Below are positions 49,512 through 58,439 of a stretch of 64,000 nt of DNA, piece after piece (the stretch's first letter is position 1; the number at the start of each line of letters is the position of its first letter). A model generated the notes under the pieces. It was not told the origin of the DNA. It ran no database searches and saw only the letters and a program-made list of their open reading frames with translations. The position numbers and the translations under genes are program-made. The stretch is from JAUPVL01 sp964512085 (GTDB lineage: Bacteria > Patescibacteriota > Saccharimonadia > CAILAD01 > BJGX01): positions 1 through 64,000 of the forward strand of contig CAZEIU010000001.1 of assembly GCA_964512085.1 (NCBI GenBank), written 5' to 3'.

Positions 49512-50381
49512 TTATTTTATTGCTATGCTTTTTTGCTTAGCCGTACAGTAACATTCATAAACCTTTTCGCAATCTTTGCAGCTAATAAAAAGCTTATGAC
49601 AGCTTTTGTCGGCACAGTCTACAAATCTGTCGCAGGGTTTTTGGCAATGCTCGCATTTTGCAAGAACTTCTTTGCCACTTTTAGTTTCGGTATTAGTTAT
49701 CATCCGCTGGTCAAAAACAAAGTTTTTGCCCTTAAAGTAACCATTGGGGTATTTCTCTAAATACTTTACAATGCCACCATCTAGCTGACAGACGTCCTCA
49801 AAGCCTTCTTCTGTAAGCACGGCGCCGGCTTTTTCGCATCTAATACCACCGGTACAGTAAATTAATGCTTTTTTGGTCTTATCGACCTTTAAATTCTTAA
49901 CTTTTTCAGGTAGCTCAAAAAATCTTTGAGTGTTTGGCTGTATTGCTCCTTCAAACCGCCCTACCTTATACTCATAGTCGTTGCGCATATCTATTATAGT
50001 AACGTCTTCTTTCTGCTCAATAAGCTTATGAAATTCTTCTGGCGAAATATGTTTACCGCTTTTTTTAACATCTACTTTTTTACCAAGAGTCACTATCTCG
50101 TCTCGTCGTCTAACTATCATTTTCTTAAACGGCCAATTTCCGCTATAGCTACGTTTAAAAACAATATCACCAAATAGTGGATGAGCATCCATATATTCAC
50201 GATATTTTCGTAATTGAGCTTTGGTACCAGCAACGGTTCCATTAATGCCCTCAGAGGCAATAATAATACGCCCCTTGAGGCCTATTCCTTCACAGACTAG
50301 TTTATGTTGCATAGTCTCAAATTTGGGGTTTGGTACTTCTACAAATTTATAATACAAAAATACATATATAGCTTTTGACAT
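49512..50381 (-). CDS. trhO: tRNA uridine(34) hydroxylase TrhO (rhodanese family, YceA)
   Basis: 289 aa from MSKAIYVFLYYKF; TATAAT (50389-50394) ends 8 nt before this ATG. Rhodanese domain with catalytic Cys in YCTGGIRCEKAGA, plus a C-terminal cysteine cluster (CEHCQKPCDRFVDCADKSC) typical of the family. It hydroxylates uridine 34 of certain tRNAs. Convergent with the Mur-ligase-like gene. Confidence 0.93.
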   Translation of the reverse strand: MSKAIYVFLYYKFVEVPNPKFETMQHKLVCEGIGLKGRIIIASEGINGTVAGTKAQLRKYREYMDAHPLFGDIVFKRSYSGNWPFKKMIVRRRDEIVTLGKKVDVKKSGKHISPEEFHKLIEQKEDVTIIDMRNDYEYKVGRFEGAIQPNTQRFFELPEKVKNLKVDKTKKALIYCTGGIRCEKAGAVLTEEGFEDVCQLDGGIVKYLEKYPNGYFKGKNFVFDQRMITNTETKSGKEVLAKCEHCQKPCDRFVDCADKSCHKLFISCKDCEKVYECYCTAKQKSIAIK

Positions 50382-50481
50382 AGCCAAGATTATACCAGAA
50401 AACTTAGCTTTATTGCATATATTGTAGCTATATGCTAAATTATCACTCGGTGTACCTTAAATCCTCTCCCAAAGGAGTGAA

Positions 50482-51198
50482 GTGTCAAACAGTCACTTGC
50501 CGGTTGATAGAATTTTGGTCAAAATTTCTGGTGAATCACTTAAGGGAAGTTCTAGTGAAGTAATCGACCCCGATGAACTCAAGAGAGTTGCTCAAGACAT
50601 TGCCGATGTTGTGAACAACGATACTCAAGTTGTTATCGTTGTTGGGGCGGGTAATATTTGGCGTGGAGCCAATCACCACGAGATCAACCAATCAGATGCC
50701 GACTACCTTGGTATGACAGCAACAATTATCAATGGTGGCGCGTTGGGTAGCGCTCTAAAAGGGCTTGGTGTTGAGACTCGCGTAATGACAGCATTGCCTA
50801 TAGATAAAGTGTGTGAGCCATATCTTTTTAGGCGAGCGATACGACACTTAGAAAAAGGCCGAGTGGTAATTTGCGTAGCAGGTACGGGCAACCCATTTTG
50901 CACCACAGACTTTACAGCTGCATTACGTGCTGCAGAACTAGAGTGCGATGTGATCTATATGGGTAAAAACGGCGTTGATGGTGTATACGACTCTGATCCT
51001 CGCACCAATGAAGATGCGGTGAGATTTCACGAGCTTACTTTTAGAGAAATTATTGACCGTGGACTTGAAGTTATGGACATGACAGCAATAACCCAAGCGG
51101 GCGATAAAGGTATTCCAATCGTTGTATACAATGGCAACAAGCCTGGTGCACTTAGTGAGGTTATTTACAACTCCAAACACGGAACTGTTATTCGATAA
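50482..51198 (+). CDS. pyrH: Uridylate kinase (UMP kinase)
   Basis: 238 aa, full length. GTG start 5 nt after AAAGGAG. Motifs: ILVKISGESLKG, VVIVVGAGNIWRG, GTGNPFCTTDFTAALRAAE, and GVDGVYDSDPRTN. It phosphorylates UMP to UDP as a hexamer. It has the accessory-type layout (TTGCAT-17-TAAATT promoter, leader, own terminator) although it is a core gene. No rpsB-tsf-frr neighbours are present. Confidence 0.96.
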   Translation: MSNSHLPVDRILVKISGESLKGSSSEVIDPDELKRVAQDIADVVNNDTQVVIVVGAGNIWRGANHHEINQSDADYLGMTATIINGGALGSALKGLGVETRVMTALPIDKVCEPYLFRRAIRHLEKGRVVICVAGTGNPFCTTDFTAALRAAELECDVIYMGKNGVDGVYDSDPRTNEDAVRFHELTFREIIDRGLEVMDMTAITQAGDKGIPIVVYNGNKPGALSEVIYNSKHGTVIR

Positions 51199-51205
51199 AA
51201 CAATC

Positions 51206-51235
51206 ATCCTAATTCAATTTGAATTAGGATTTTTA
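51206..51235 (+). terminator. Terminator of pyrH
   Basis: ATCCTAATTC-AATTT-GAATTAGGAT, 10 bp, then TTTTT. Confidence 0.88.
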
Positions 51236-51622
51236 TTTATCTAAATAATCTTTCATTAAACTCCAATAGTTATCCTTCCAGCCTTGCTCAATATCACTAA
51301 AGAACTCCTCTGGAACTCCTGTTTGCATAAAGTGTAATTCACAGCCGTTGTTTTTGGGCTCAAACTCGAATGTTACTGTAGACTCTACTCCTTTTGGCCA
51401 GTCGCTAGCTCGCCAAGTCTGAACTATTTTTTTATCTATTTTGATTTCGATATTTCTGCCTGTGGCATAACCATCCCACACCGAAAAGCTATCACCTATC
51501 TTTCGACTAATTTTTGCCGGTGCTCCTGTAAAACCAGCATGTTTTTTGGCGTCCATTATTAGCTCAAAAATTTGTGAGGGGCTGGCGTTAAACTCAACCG
51601 TTTGATGAATAGTCTTTGTCAT
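51233..51622 (-). CDS. SRPBCC/AHSA1-like protein
   Basis: 129 aa from MTKTIHQTVEF; the ATG overlaps the TGA of the upstream kinase gene (ATGA). START-like fold markers: FNASPSQIFELIMDAKKHAGF, VQTWRASDWPKGVES, and WKDNYWSLMKDYL at the end. The family includes Hsp90 co-chaperone-like and ligand-binding proteins; the ligand is unknown. Confidence 0.8.
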   Translation of the reverse strand: MTKTIHQTVEFNASPSQIFELIMDAKKHAGFTGAPAKISRKIGDSFSVWDGYATGRNIEIKIDKKIVQTWRASDWPKGVESTVTFEFEPKNNGCELHFMQTGVPEEFFSDIEQGWKDNYWSLMKDYLDK

Positions 51623-52134
51623 AATTGCTCGGTCTTTCTTAGCCATTTTTTGATAGCTTGTAGACTCTTGTCTAGTCGGTCATCAAAGTCGGCATCGGTT
51701 AGACTCAAATTTACTTCATTAGAGTACCTTGACAAAAAATCTTGATGATCTTGATATGTTTTATTCAAAGCATCTAATTGGTCATAGTTTTTATATTTAT
51801 AGATTTCTTCAAGTTTCTTAAGACTAAAATCTAAGCTAATAACATACAGTTCGTAATTATTATTCTTTACCAGCTCAACTATTCTCGACCACTGCCTATC
51901 AATACTAGCATCGTAAATAAAATCTATTTTTCTATCAATAATATCTTTTAATCGCTTATCTTTCTTGCTTATGTATACATCGGTAATTAATTCGCCTTCA
52001 TCCTCTTGAGTTTCAACTCGCATAGAATCATTATTGAGAATTGGCAATCTTAGATTCCAACTCAAATAGTAAGCAATAGGTGTTTTTCCGCTCCCGATAG
52101 GCCCAGCGAATGTTATGCATACATGTCTATTCAT
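51619..52134 (-). CDS. P-loop kinase-like protein
   Basis: 171 aa. Walker A near the N-terminus (FAGPIGSGKTPIAYYL); the rest is like zeta-toxin or nucleotide-kinase folds, with YDASIDRQWSRIVELVKNNN and a helical C-terminus. The substrate is not evident. No antitoxin partner is visible. Overlaps the SRPBCC gene by 4 nt. Confidence 0.75.
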   Translation of the reverse strand: MNRHVCITFAGPIGSGKTPIAYYLSWNLRLPILNNDSMRVETQEDEGELITDVYISKKDKRLKDIIDRKIDFIYDASIDRQWSRIVELVKNNNYELYVISLDFSLKKLEEIYKYKNYDQLDALNKTYQDHQDFLSRYSNEVNLSLTDADFDDRLDKSLQAIKKWLRKTEQL

Positions 52135-52146
52135 AATAATATTATA

Positions 52147-52623
52147 CTACTTCGCTAAGGCAATTATCTCGGCCATATCTTCAGACCCACTCCAGCTATT
52201 TATAATTTCGCCATTGGCATCGACCTGCACAAAGGTGTTTTCGAACGGTACATTATATTTTTTACGAAGTGTGTAGTTTTTGTCGTAATCCACACTTAGT
52301 ACCGTAAAGTTGCTGGGTAACTTAGAAGTATTGTTTTTGAGCTCTTGGTCTAACTGCTTGCTAGTTTTTGACCACTTAGCGTTAAAAAACAACACCACTT
52401 TGCCATCGCTAGCTTGAGACAGTTTGCTTACATCATAGACTTCGTAAGTACCAGCCCTTTTTTGTACTTTCGATTCTTCTGACGATGCGGTACTATCTGC
52501 TTGGACTTGATTTGTTTGAGGACTATTGTTTTTATTTTTTAGTCGATTATAGCCATAAAAAGCTACGGCAACTACTAAAGAAATAAACAATATCGTACCA
52601 ATTATAATAAATACTTTTTTCAT
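52147..52623 (-). CDS. Membrane-anchored thioredoxin-like protein without active-site cysteines
   Basis: 158 aa from MKKVFIIIGTILF; residues before it in the open frame lack support. One membrane helix (5-25), a disordered linker, then a thioredoxin-like domain (GKVVLFFNAKWSKTSKQLDQ, NFTVLSVDYDKNYTLRKKYN, PFENTFVQVDANGE). Where WCxxC is expected it reads WSKTS, so it cannot do disulfide chemistry. Probably exterior-facing, perhaps a chaperone or binding module. Confidence 0.8.
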   Translation of the reverse strand: MKKVFIIIGTILFISLVVAVAFYGYNRLKNKNNSPQTNQVQADSTASSEESKVQKRAGTYEVYDVSKLSQASDGKVVLFFNAKWSKTSKQLDQELKNNTSKLPSNFTVLSVDYDKNYTLRKKYNVPFENTFVQVDANGEIINSWSGSEDMAEIIALAK

Positions 52624-52627
52624 ACAG

Positions 52628-53080
52628 TTAATTTCTATTTGTTCTTGATAGTAAAAATATCTTAAGAAGTACCACAATTACCAATATAAAAACTAGCCAC
52701 AAGTCTAGCGACTTAGTCAAAACCTGCACAAATATTGCCACCGATAAAATCGCCACTATGCTTAAATAAATAAATCTTTCTAGCGCAGGCATTTGTGGAT
52801 GATTGCTTTGTTTTTTTAGCTTGCGCCAATGTGTAATAATAAACGCCAAAACTGCCAGCATGAATAAAGCCAAAATAGCTAGTTGAATTGGTGCAGTTGT
52901 GGCGCTATAAAAAGGCACCATAAAAAACATTCCAAGGGCAAAAATAATTAGCCCAATTACAACTTCTGTACCAAACTTGTGTTCAGTAAGCATATCATCT
53001 TCGGCAATGTGCTTTATTTGTGTACGTTTGGCGTGATTTTGTTGTTTTTGCTCATGCTTTTTGTGACTAGCTCTGCTCAT
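52628..53080 (-). CDS. Small membrane protein with a basic N-terminus
   Basis: 150 aa from MSRASHKKHEQ. A His/Lys/Gln-rich N-terminus of about 35 residues, then four hydrophobic helices and a basic end. No family recognised. Directly upstream (4-nt gap) of the thioredoxin-like gene on the same strand, so they may work together. Confidence 0.65.
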   Translation of the reverse strand: MSRASHKKHEQKQQNHAKRTQIKHIAEDDMLTEHKFGTEVVIGLIIFALGMFFMVPFYSATTAPIQLAILALFMLAVLAFIITHWRKLKKQSNHPQMPALERFIYLSIVAILSVAIFVQVLTKSLDLWLVFILVIVVLLKIFLLSRTNRN

Positions 53081-53114
53081 ACAAATCATTGTATCATGGA
53101 TGTTTTTGTAAATT

Positions 53115-53140
53115 AAAAATCACTTCTTACTCGAAGTGAT
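53115..53140 (-). terminator. Terminator of the 53127 gene
   Basis: Minus strand ATCACTTC-GAGTAA-GAAGTGAT followed by TTTTT; it overlaps the gene's last codons. Confidence 0.8.
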
Positions 53141-53591
53141 TAGTTGAATCATCAATTGCAGCTTGATTAATTCTTCGGTGATGTTCAATTTGTCGCAATA
53201 TATAATTCAGCCTTCTTTTTTTAATTCCATAGAAGCTTAATAGAACGTTGGTGGGCGCAAATAGAAAATCTCCGAGAGTTTCGATTCTTAAATCTTGCCT
53301 GTCTTCCCACTGCCCGTTTTCGTTTAAAACTCTCGGGTGGCTTAGTAGTTTTACAATGTAGTCTGACACATCATAATCAGAAAGTAAAACCTCAAGTTCT
53401 GGGCTAGTAGGTCTTGCAGCTGCGCTACCTAGTTTAGAAATTCGTTTTGGCTTTTCATTTCCTACTTGAATGTCTAGAGAGATAGCTCGGTATGGTGATT
53501 TTGCAGCATCTATACATTTCAACCCACCCTTATCAATAAAATCAAAATAGTCATCTTCACACGCCAAAGTAAGAATCACTTTTACTGGCAT
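53127..53591 (-). CDS. Hypothetical protein (154 aa)
   Basis: GGAGAGGAG lies 4 nt before the ATG, and the GCACCTT leader motif (53609-53615) lies further up. Mixed alpha/beta, soluble; the C-terminal part is helical and basic (FYGIKKRRLNYILRQIEHHR), perhaps nucleic-acid binding. Accessory single-gene unit. No family recognised. Confidence 0.6.
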   Translation of the reverse strand: MPVKVILTLACEDDYFDFIDKGGLKCIDAAKSPYRAISLDIQVGNEKPKRISKLGSAAARPTSPELEVLLSDYDVSDYIVKLLSHPRVLNENGQWEDRQDLRIETLGDFLFAPTNVLLSFYGIKKRRLNYILRQIEHHRRINQAAIDDSTNHFE

Positions 53592-53625
53592 GCCTCTCCT
53601 CTCCTAAGAAGGTGCTGGGAGTATT

Positions 53626-54603
53626 CTACTTTTTAGATAGCAAATTGTCAATTGAGTTTATAAGTTCGGCATGGCTTTTGGCTTGCATAAGATTTGCTCT
53701 AACTTCGGCTGCATTTGCAAAACCATGCACATACATCTTTACAAACTTTTTGAGTGGCTCAAATCTATACTCACCATTCTTACCCCAGGTTTTTTGATGC
53801 AAAAGAACGTGTTCTTTTAGTATAACCAGCATATCACTTAGATCTTTAGTCTGCTGGTTATCTGAAAACACAAATAGGTTTTGAAAAATTCCTCTACCAA
53901 CCATAATACCATCTACCCCACTTTCTTTAGCGCGATCTAACCCTTCTTGTTTAGTCAATACATCGCCATTACCTACAATTATGGTGTGTGGTGAAAGTTT
54001 ATTTCTAAGCTCTACGGCTTTTTTTATTTCTTGCCACTTTGCCGGCACTTTGCTTTGGTCTTTTTTGGTGCGACCATGAACAATTAATGCATCTAGATTA
54101 TGATTAAGCAAAAAACTTATCCAATTCTCAGTATCAATATTATTAAAGCCAATACGGGTTTTTACGCTCAAGGGTATCTTACCGCTTAAACCTTCTTGAG
54201 TTGCCAAAATTATCTCATTAGCTAGAGGTTGGTTTTCTATTAATGCCGAGCAGGCGCCTTTTTTGATTATTTCTTTTACTGGACAACCCATATTGATATC
54301 TACGCCATCAAAACCAAGCTCAACCATATCTTGAGCCATTTTGTAGTAGTGTTGAGGCTCTATACCCCAAATTTGTGCAATTAATGGCTTCTCGGCAGGT
54401 GTCTTCTTTAGTCTTTTGGCGATAGCTTTTTTACCGGGGCTACACCACCCGTCGGCATTAGCAAATTCTGTCATCATCAAATCAGCCGGTGCATGTTTTA
54501 CAACTATTTGTCGAAAAACCGTATCTGTCACATCGTCCATAGGTGCCAGCACAAAGAACGGCTTCTTAGATTCTTGTAATTTTTGCCAAATATTATTACT
54601 CAT
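53626..54603 (-). CDS. dus: tRNA-dihydrouridine synthase
   Basis: 325 aa. FMN-binding TIM barrel: FVLAPMDDVTDTVFRQI, the catalytic-Cys motif GVDINMGCPVKEIIKKGACS, VKTRIGFNN, IVHGRTKKDQ, and VGNGDVLTKQE...GVDGIMVGRG. It reduces uridines in tRNA D loops. Complete. TATAAT about 13 nt before the ATG gives at most a very short leader. Divergent from the LCP gene. Confidence 0.95.
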   Translation of the reverse strand: MSNNIWQKLQESKKPFFVLAPMDDVTDTVFRQIVVKHAPADLMMTEFANADGWCSPGKKAIAKRLKKTPAEKPLIAQIWGIEPQHYYKMAQDMVELGFDGVDINMGCPVKEIIKKGACSALIENQPLANEIILATQEGLSGKIPLSVKTRIGFNNIDTENWISFLLNHNLDALIVHGRTKKDQSKVPAKWQEIKKAVELRNKLSPHTIIVGNGDVLTKQEGLDRAKESGVDGIMVGRGIFQNLFVFSDNQQTKDLSDMLVILKEHVLLHQKTWGKNGEYRFEPLKKFVKMYVHGFANAAEVRANLMQAKSHAELINSIDNLLSKK

Positions 54604-54682
54604 AACTTGAGATGTGATTATAGCGAAAAATTGTATAAATTTCTAGTCACTAATAAGCATAGATTGCGTTATAATAAAATCA

Positions 54683-56158
54683 ATGTCAAAAAAAGAAGTT
54701 TCTCCCCAACCAGATTTTGTATACGACCCTGAAAAGCATAAACCCCAGAGCACTACAAAAGAGCTTCGTAAGTCAGATTTTGTTTTTGACCCTAAAGACC
54801 CTGATTCTTCTTCTCACTTAAGTAATGATTTTTCTGATCTACAACCACCAGCCAAACCACGTTGGCGCAAAGTTATGAAAGTAATACTAATTATACTCGG
54901 AGTATTGGGTATAATAGCTGCAGCCATAGGATTATATCTATATCTAACGGCTGGTAAAATATCCACCAACCCATTTGGTTTTGGCAAGCTCAAAGGCGAG
55001 GCCGATGGTAGAGTTAATATTTTGCTATTAGGCATTGGTGACCCAGGCCATGCTGGAGAAACTTTGGCTGACACCAACATGGTAGTTAGTATCAATACAA
55101 AAACCAACCCTGCCCAAGTGGCAATGGTTAGCCTCCCGAGAGATTTGCAAGTCAAGATAGATGGTGATGGCGAAGGCAAATTAAATGAGGCTCATGCTTT
55201 TGGAGAGCAACAAAACCCGCCCAATGGCATAGCTACTAGCCAAAAAACAATCGAAGAAACTTTGGGAATACCTATTCACTATTATGTTCGAGCTAACTTC
55301 TCGGGCCTAAAAGAAGCCGTTGATGCGGTGGGTGGCGTTGATATCAATGTACAAGACGCATTAATCGATCCCGAATATCCTTGCGAAAAAAATGAAGGTA
55401 AGAGTTGCGGACTCAAAATAATGCCTGGTCAACAACATATGGATGGCGCTACAGCTCTTAAGTATGCTCGATGTCGTAAAGGTACCTGTGGTGACGATTT
55501 TGGACGCGCTTTGCGCCAACAAGAAGTTTTAACAGCCGTTAGGGATAAAGTCTTGAGCCTACAAACTCTTTCTAATCCAAGCAAAGTGAGTCAACTCATT
55601 AGCACTGCAAGCAACAATATAAAAACCGATTTGAGCCTAAACAATATACAAAGATTGCAGCAACTAACAAAAGATACTAATAAAAACGATTTTGTAAATG
55701 TTGTGTTCTCCCTCAAGCCTAATGGCTTCTTAGTATCTAGCAAGACATCTAGCAATTTATTGCCAGCCGGTGGAAGTTTTGAAGACATCCAAAAATTTGT
55801 CGCCAATATATTTACCTTGGGACCAATCTGGAAAGAAGACTCTAATATGACTATTCTCAATGGCACTTCTACTGTCGGGTTAAGTCTCAAATTTGAAAAA
55901 TATCTATCAGCAAACGCTATTCCCATAACTGTTGAGAGTATCGGTAATGCCGAGACCAAAGACTACACTACATCACAAATTATTGACTATACCGGTAGCA
56001 CCAAACCAAATACGGCAAAGTACTTAGCTGATTTACTCGGCGTACAAGTCACCCAGCCCGCGCAACCAGTCAAAAACCCTGTTGTAGATTTTGAAGTAAT
56101 ATTGGGCACCGATTACGTTACCAAAACTACTTCTGCTGCTACTAGCGACACGCAATAA
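54683..56158 (+). CDS. LytR-CpsA-Psr (LCP) family protein
   Basis: 491 aa. Disordered N-terminus, one membrane helix (about 64-87), then the LCP catalytic domain: VNILLLGIGDPGHAG, MVSLPRDLQVKI, CRKGTCGDDFGRALRQQEVL. A C-terminal LytR_C-like domain follows (WKEDSNMTILNGTSTVGLSL). LCP enzymes attach glycopolymers to peptidoglycan or proteins at the cell surface. TATAAT (54670-54675) ends 8 nt before the ATG: leaderless. Confidence 0.92.
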   Translation: MSKKEVSPQPDFVYDPEKHKPQSTTKELRKSDFVFDPKDPDSSSHLSNDFSDLQPPAKPRWRKVMKVILIILGVLGIIAAAIGLYLYLTAGKISTNPFGFGKLKGEADGRVNILLLGIGDPGHAGETLADTNMVVSINTKTNPAQVAMVSLPRDLQVKIDGDGEGKLNEAHAFGEQQNPPNGIATSQKTIEETLGIPIHYYVRANFSGLKEAVDAVGGVDINVQDALIDPEYPCEKNEGKSCGLKIMPGQQHMDGATALKYARCRKGTCGDDFGRALRQQEVLTAVRDKVLSLQTLSNPSKVSQLISTASNNIKTDLSLNNIQRLQQLTKDTNKNDFVNVVFSLKPNGFLVSSKTSSNLLPAGGSFEDIQKFVANIFTLGPIWKEDSNMTILNGTSTVGLSLKFEKYLSANAIPITVESIGNAETKDYTTSQIIDYTGSTKPNTAKYLADLLGVQVTQPAQPVKNPVVDFEVILGTDYVTKTTSAATSDTQ

Positions 56159-56182
56159 AAACCACTATCTTTTGATAGTGGT
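56157..56182 (-). terminator. Terminator of the 56189 gene
   Basis: Minus strand ACCACTATC-AAAA-GATAGTGGT then TTTTT; it lies between convergent genes. Confidence 0.85.
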
Positions 56183-56188
56183 AGGTAA

Positions 56189-56395
56189 TTACTCTTGGGT
56201 ACTTGGTTGAACCCAATAGTCATCAAATTGCCAGCCGGCCAATTGGTCATTCTCAAATTGTCTTTTTTGTCTACGAGTAAGTTGTCTGTTTTTATTCTTA
56301 TTAATGCGTCGGGTATCGGCTTGAGGCGCCCGACAGATTGTTACTACAATAATAGTTAGTACAACCACAACGGCAGTAAAAAGATATTTTCTCAC
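56189..56395 (-). CDS. Small membrane-anchored protein (68 aa)
   Basis: GTG start 6 nt after GAGGAG. N-terminal hydrophobic helix (residues 4-21) ending near Cys22, then a basic (RRINKNKNRQLTRRQKRQ) and a Trp/Asp-rich segment. It might be a lipoprotein or signal-anchored protein. Function unknown; accessory unit. Confidence 0.6.
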   Translation of the reverse strand: MRKYLFTAVVVVLTIIVVTICRAPQADTRRINKNKNRQLTRRQKRQFENDQLAGWQFDDYWVQPSTQE

Positions 56396-56480
56396 CGCTT
56401 CTCCTCTCGCGAAGGCTTATTTTGCCCTGCGTGAATTGCAAATGTAGATTACCATTAATTGGGCAATACTACAAGAAAAG

Positions 56481-57113
56481 CTACATTTTATAAATTGGAT
56501 TCTTAACAAAGAAGCAGAGCCAAGTAATACTTTTTGAGGTATTAGCTCTATCTGGGGTGGTTTTTCGATAAAATCTAACTACCCTAAGATTAGATCTAGT
56601 TAGATACTCTACAAACTCTTCATATTGCCAAAAAGCAAAGAACCTTGGTGGCAAGTGTTCTTGACCAAGATTAGTTACGAATTCTTCACCTTCGCCTTGT
56701 TTGAGAGAAATAAACCCAACCGAACCAGGTTTGAGGCATCGTCCTATTTCATTTAAAACCCCGTTCATTTCTATCTTTGGAATATGCAATAAACTTGCCG
56801 CACACCAAAAAGCATCAAAACTACAGTCTTTAAAAGGTAGAAATTGCATATTAGCTTGAGCCAGTCGTTGCCGATTGGCATTTCGGCGCGTTTGCTCTAA
56901 GAACCCTCTACTAATATCTATGGCGAAGTAGTTAGTTAAGTCTCCAAAAAACCGAGCCTCGGCTCCTACACCACACCCTATTTCAAGTAAGCTATTAATA
57001 TCTTTCATTTTCGTTAAACGTTTTGCAGCATACAGCCAAAAATCAGATGTTGGCATTCTAAAATCTTCAGCTGTTAGCTCATAATACTCACGAGTAGAGT
57101 CGGTATCGACCAT
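56481..57113 (-). CDS. SAM-dependent methyltransferase (class I)
   Basis: 210 aa from the ATG at 57113 (a GTG two codons up is also in frame). Motif I LLEIGCGVGAEARFFG, motif II region YFAIDISRGFLEQ, then FDAFWCAASLLHIP and EIGRCLKPGSVGFISLK. Soluble enzyme; the substrate cannot be told. Single-gene unit with leader GTACCT and GAGGT ribosome site. Confidence 0.85.
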   Translation of the reverse strand: MVDTDSTREYYELTAEDFRMPTSDFWLYAAKRLTKMKDINSLLEIGCGVGAEARFFGDLTNYFAIDISRGFLEQTRRNANRQRLAQANMQFLPFKDCSFDAFWCAASLLHIPKIEMNGVLNEIGRCLKPGSVGFISLKQGEGEEFVTNLGQEHLPPRFFAFWQYEEFVEYLTRSNLRVVRFYRKTTPDRANTSKSITWLCFFVKNPIYKM

Positions 57114-57180
57114 TGACACCTCGCTTGTTTAGGTACAACAGGTAATTGATTATAAATTATTATGGTCGCAAAGTAAAAGC

Positions 57181-57912
57181 TTAAGCGCTACCTTGCAAGA
57201 ACTCTTTGCGTTGTTTTTCTTCAAACCGTTCTATAGCATAGCGAAGCATCGTACGGGGCATAGTTTTGTATCGATCGTTCTCTAATAAAAAAGCTTCTTC
57301 TTTCTCTAAGCTCACCCTCTTGCCCACTTCACGCAACATCCAGCCGACAGCTTTTTGTATTAAGTCGTGCCCATCATTTATAAGTAGTTTGGCAATTTCA
57401 AAAGTCATCTCAGATTTACCATCATAAATAAATGCAAAAGTAGCAATAATAGCGATTCTTCTCTCCCATAAGTTGTTAGACTTGGCTAGTTTAGTTAAAA
57501 CATTGCTGTCTTTATTATTTTGCAATAAGTAGCCTCCAACTATATAGCCTGCCGAAGAATCAACTATGTCCCAGTTATTAATATATTTAGTGTGAGATAA
57601 ATAAAAATCATATATTTGTTTTTTGGTTAGAGTGTCGGCTTTTTTAAATTTATCTACCAATATAATAACGGCAGTAAGTCTATACTCATGCTCTTTGCTA
57701 AGTATAAGTTTCTCGACTTCGTTTAATTCTAGATTATGAAATTGCTTTGCTACTTTTCGCTGATTGGGTACACTTACACCAATAAAAACATCACCATAGC
57801 CATATTGACCCTCGTTGGTCTTAAAAAACCACGCACTCGACTCAGCGCGTATAGGGTCGGCTAATTTATTTAGCTCTTGTTTTAGTTGCGCTGTGGTTAC
57901 TTTCTGCCCCAC
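57181..57912 (-). CDS. DNA alkylation repair protein (AlkD-like)
   Basis: About 243 aa from GTG 57912, with GGAG 9 nt upstream; a TTG at 57927 gives five more residues. All-helical HEAT-like array: VSVPNQRKVAKQF, KEHEYRLTAVIILVDKFKKA, NNWDIVDSSAGYIVG, WERRIAIIATFAFI, DLIQKAVGWMLREVGKR. AlkD enzymes excise bulky cationic alkylated bases. The pocket residues W and D in NNWDIVD and the Arg in WERR are present, so it looks active. Overlaps the DUF2061 gene. Confidence 0.88.
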   Translation of the reverse strand: MGQKVTTAQLKQELNKLADPIRAESSAWFFKTNEGQYGYGDVFIGVSVPNQRKVAKQFHNLELNEVEKLILSKEHEYRLTAVIILVDKFKKADTLTKKQIYDFYLSHTKYINNWDIVDSSAGYIVGGYLLQNNKDSNVLTKLAKSNNLWERRIAIIATFAFIYDGKSEMTFEIAKLLINDGHDLIQKAVGWMLREVGKRVSLEKEEAFLLENDRYKTMPRTMLRYAIERFEEKQRKEFLQGSA

Positions 57913-58121
57913 TTTATTGCGCTCCAAATTCTTTCATGAAAATAGTATATTATAGTGCCAGTTACTGCAGTTATACCGGTAATGGCGGCGGCATCATAAA
58001 ACCTACCAGTCTCAAAAAAAGTAACTAAAAACACCGATATTACTATCACTACTCTATAGGTAATAGACTTAACTATAGAGCGAGCATGAGTTTCGCTGTG
58101 CCGAATCTTAACTTTTTTCAT
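57897..58121 (-). CDS. DUF2061 family small membrane protein
   Basis: 74 aa, two membrane helices. Family features: HARSIVKSITYRV at the N-terminus and AAAITGITAVTGTIIYYFHER near the end. Function unknown. TATAAT (58129-58134) ends 8 nt before the ATG: leaderless. It overlaps the AlkD-like gene start, so the two are probably on one mRNA. Confidence 0.85.
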   Translation of the reverse strand: MKKVKIRHSETHARSIVKSITYRVVIVISVFLVTFFETGRFYDAAAITGITAVTGTIIYYFHERIWSAIKWGRK

Positions 58122-58149
58122 TATAATTATTATACATTGTTTGGTAAGT

Positions 58150-58176
58150 AAAAACCCTCGCAGTTATCCGCGAGGG
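58150..58176 (-). terminator. Terminator of the 58185 gene
   Basis: Minus strand CCCTCGC/GCGAGGG stem, 8-nt loop, TTTTT. Confidence 0.85.
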
Positions 58177-58184
58177 CAATAATA

Positions 58185-58334
58185 TTAAGGTGACGCTCGA
58201 GACGGAACGTGCTCTTTATCGTCTAGTCTTAACAATTCATGGGTACATCTATCTAATTCTTGCCTAAGCCTTTCTATGTTATTGCGCAAGCATTGTTTTC
58301 TATATTCAATAGCATCTTGCGAATCTGGGCTCAT
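58185..58334 (-). CDS. Small helical protein (49 aa)
   Basis: GAAAGG lies 7 nt before the ATG. One long charged helix (RKQCLRNNIERLRQELDRCT) suggests a coiled coil. Bounded by its own terminator 9 nt downstream. Short, but the ribosome site, the amino-acid pattern and the terminator agree. No family recognised. Confidence 0.6.
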   Translation of the reverse strand: MSPDSQDAIEYRKQCLRNNIERLRQELDRCTHELLRLDDKEHVPSRASP

Positions 58335-58404
58335 TGTTGATCCTTTCGTGTTCCAGATACGAGGATTTTTAAGATTCTACTCCTTTGCAGTAGTTTTTGC
58401 AAGT

Positions 58405-58431
58405 AAAAAACCTCTAGCCGTTTGCTAGAGG
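58405..58431 (-). terminator. Terminator of the EEP-family gene
   Basis: Minus strand CCTCTAGC/GCTAGAGG stem, 5-nt loop, TTTTTT. Confidence 0.85.
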
Positions 58432-58439
58432 CAAAATAG

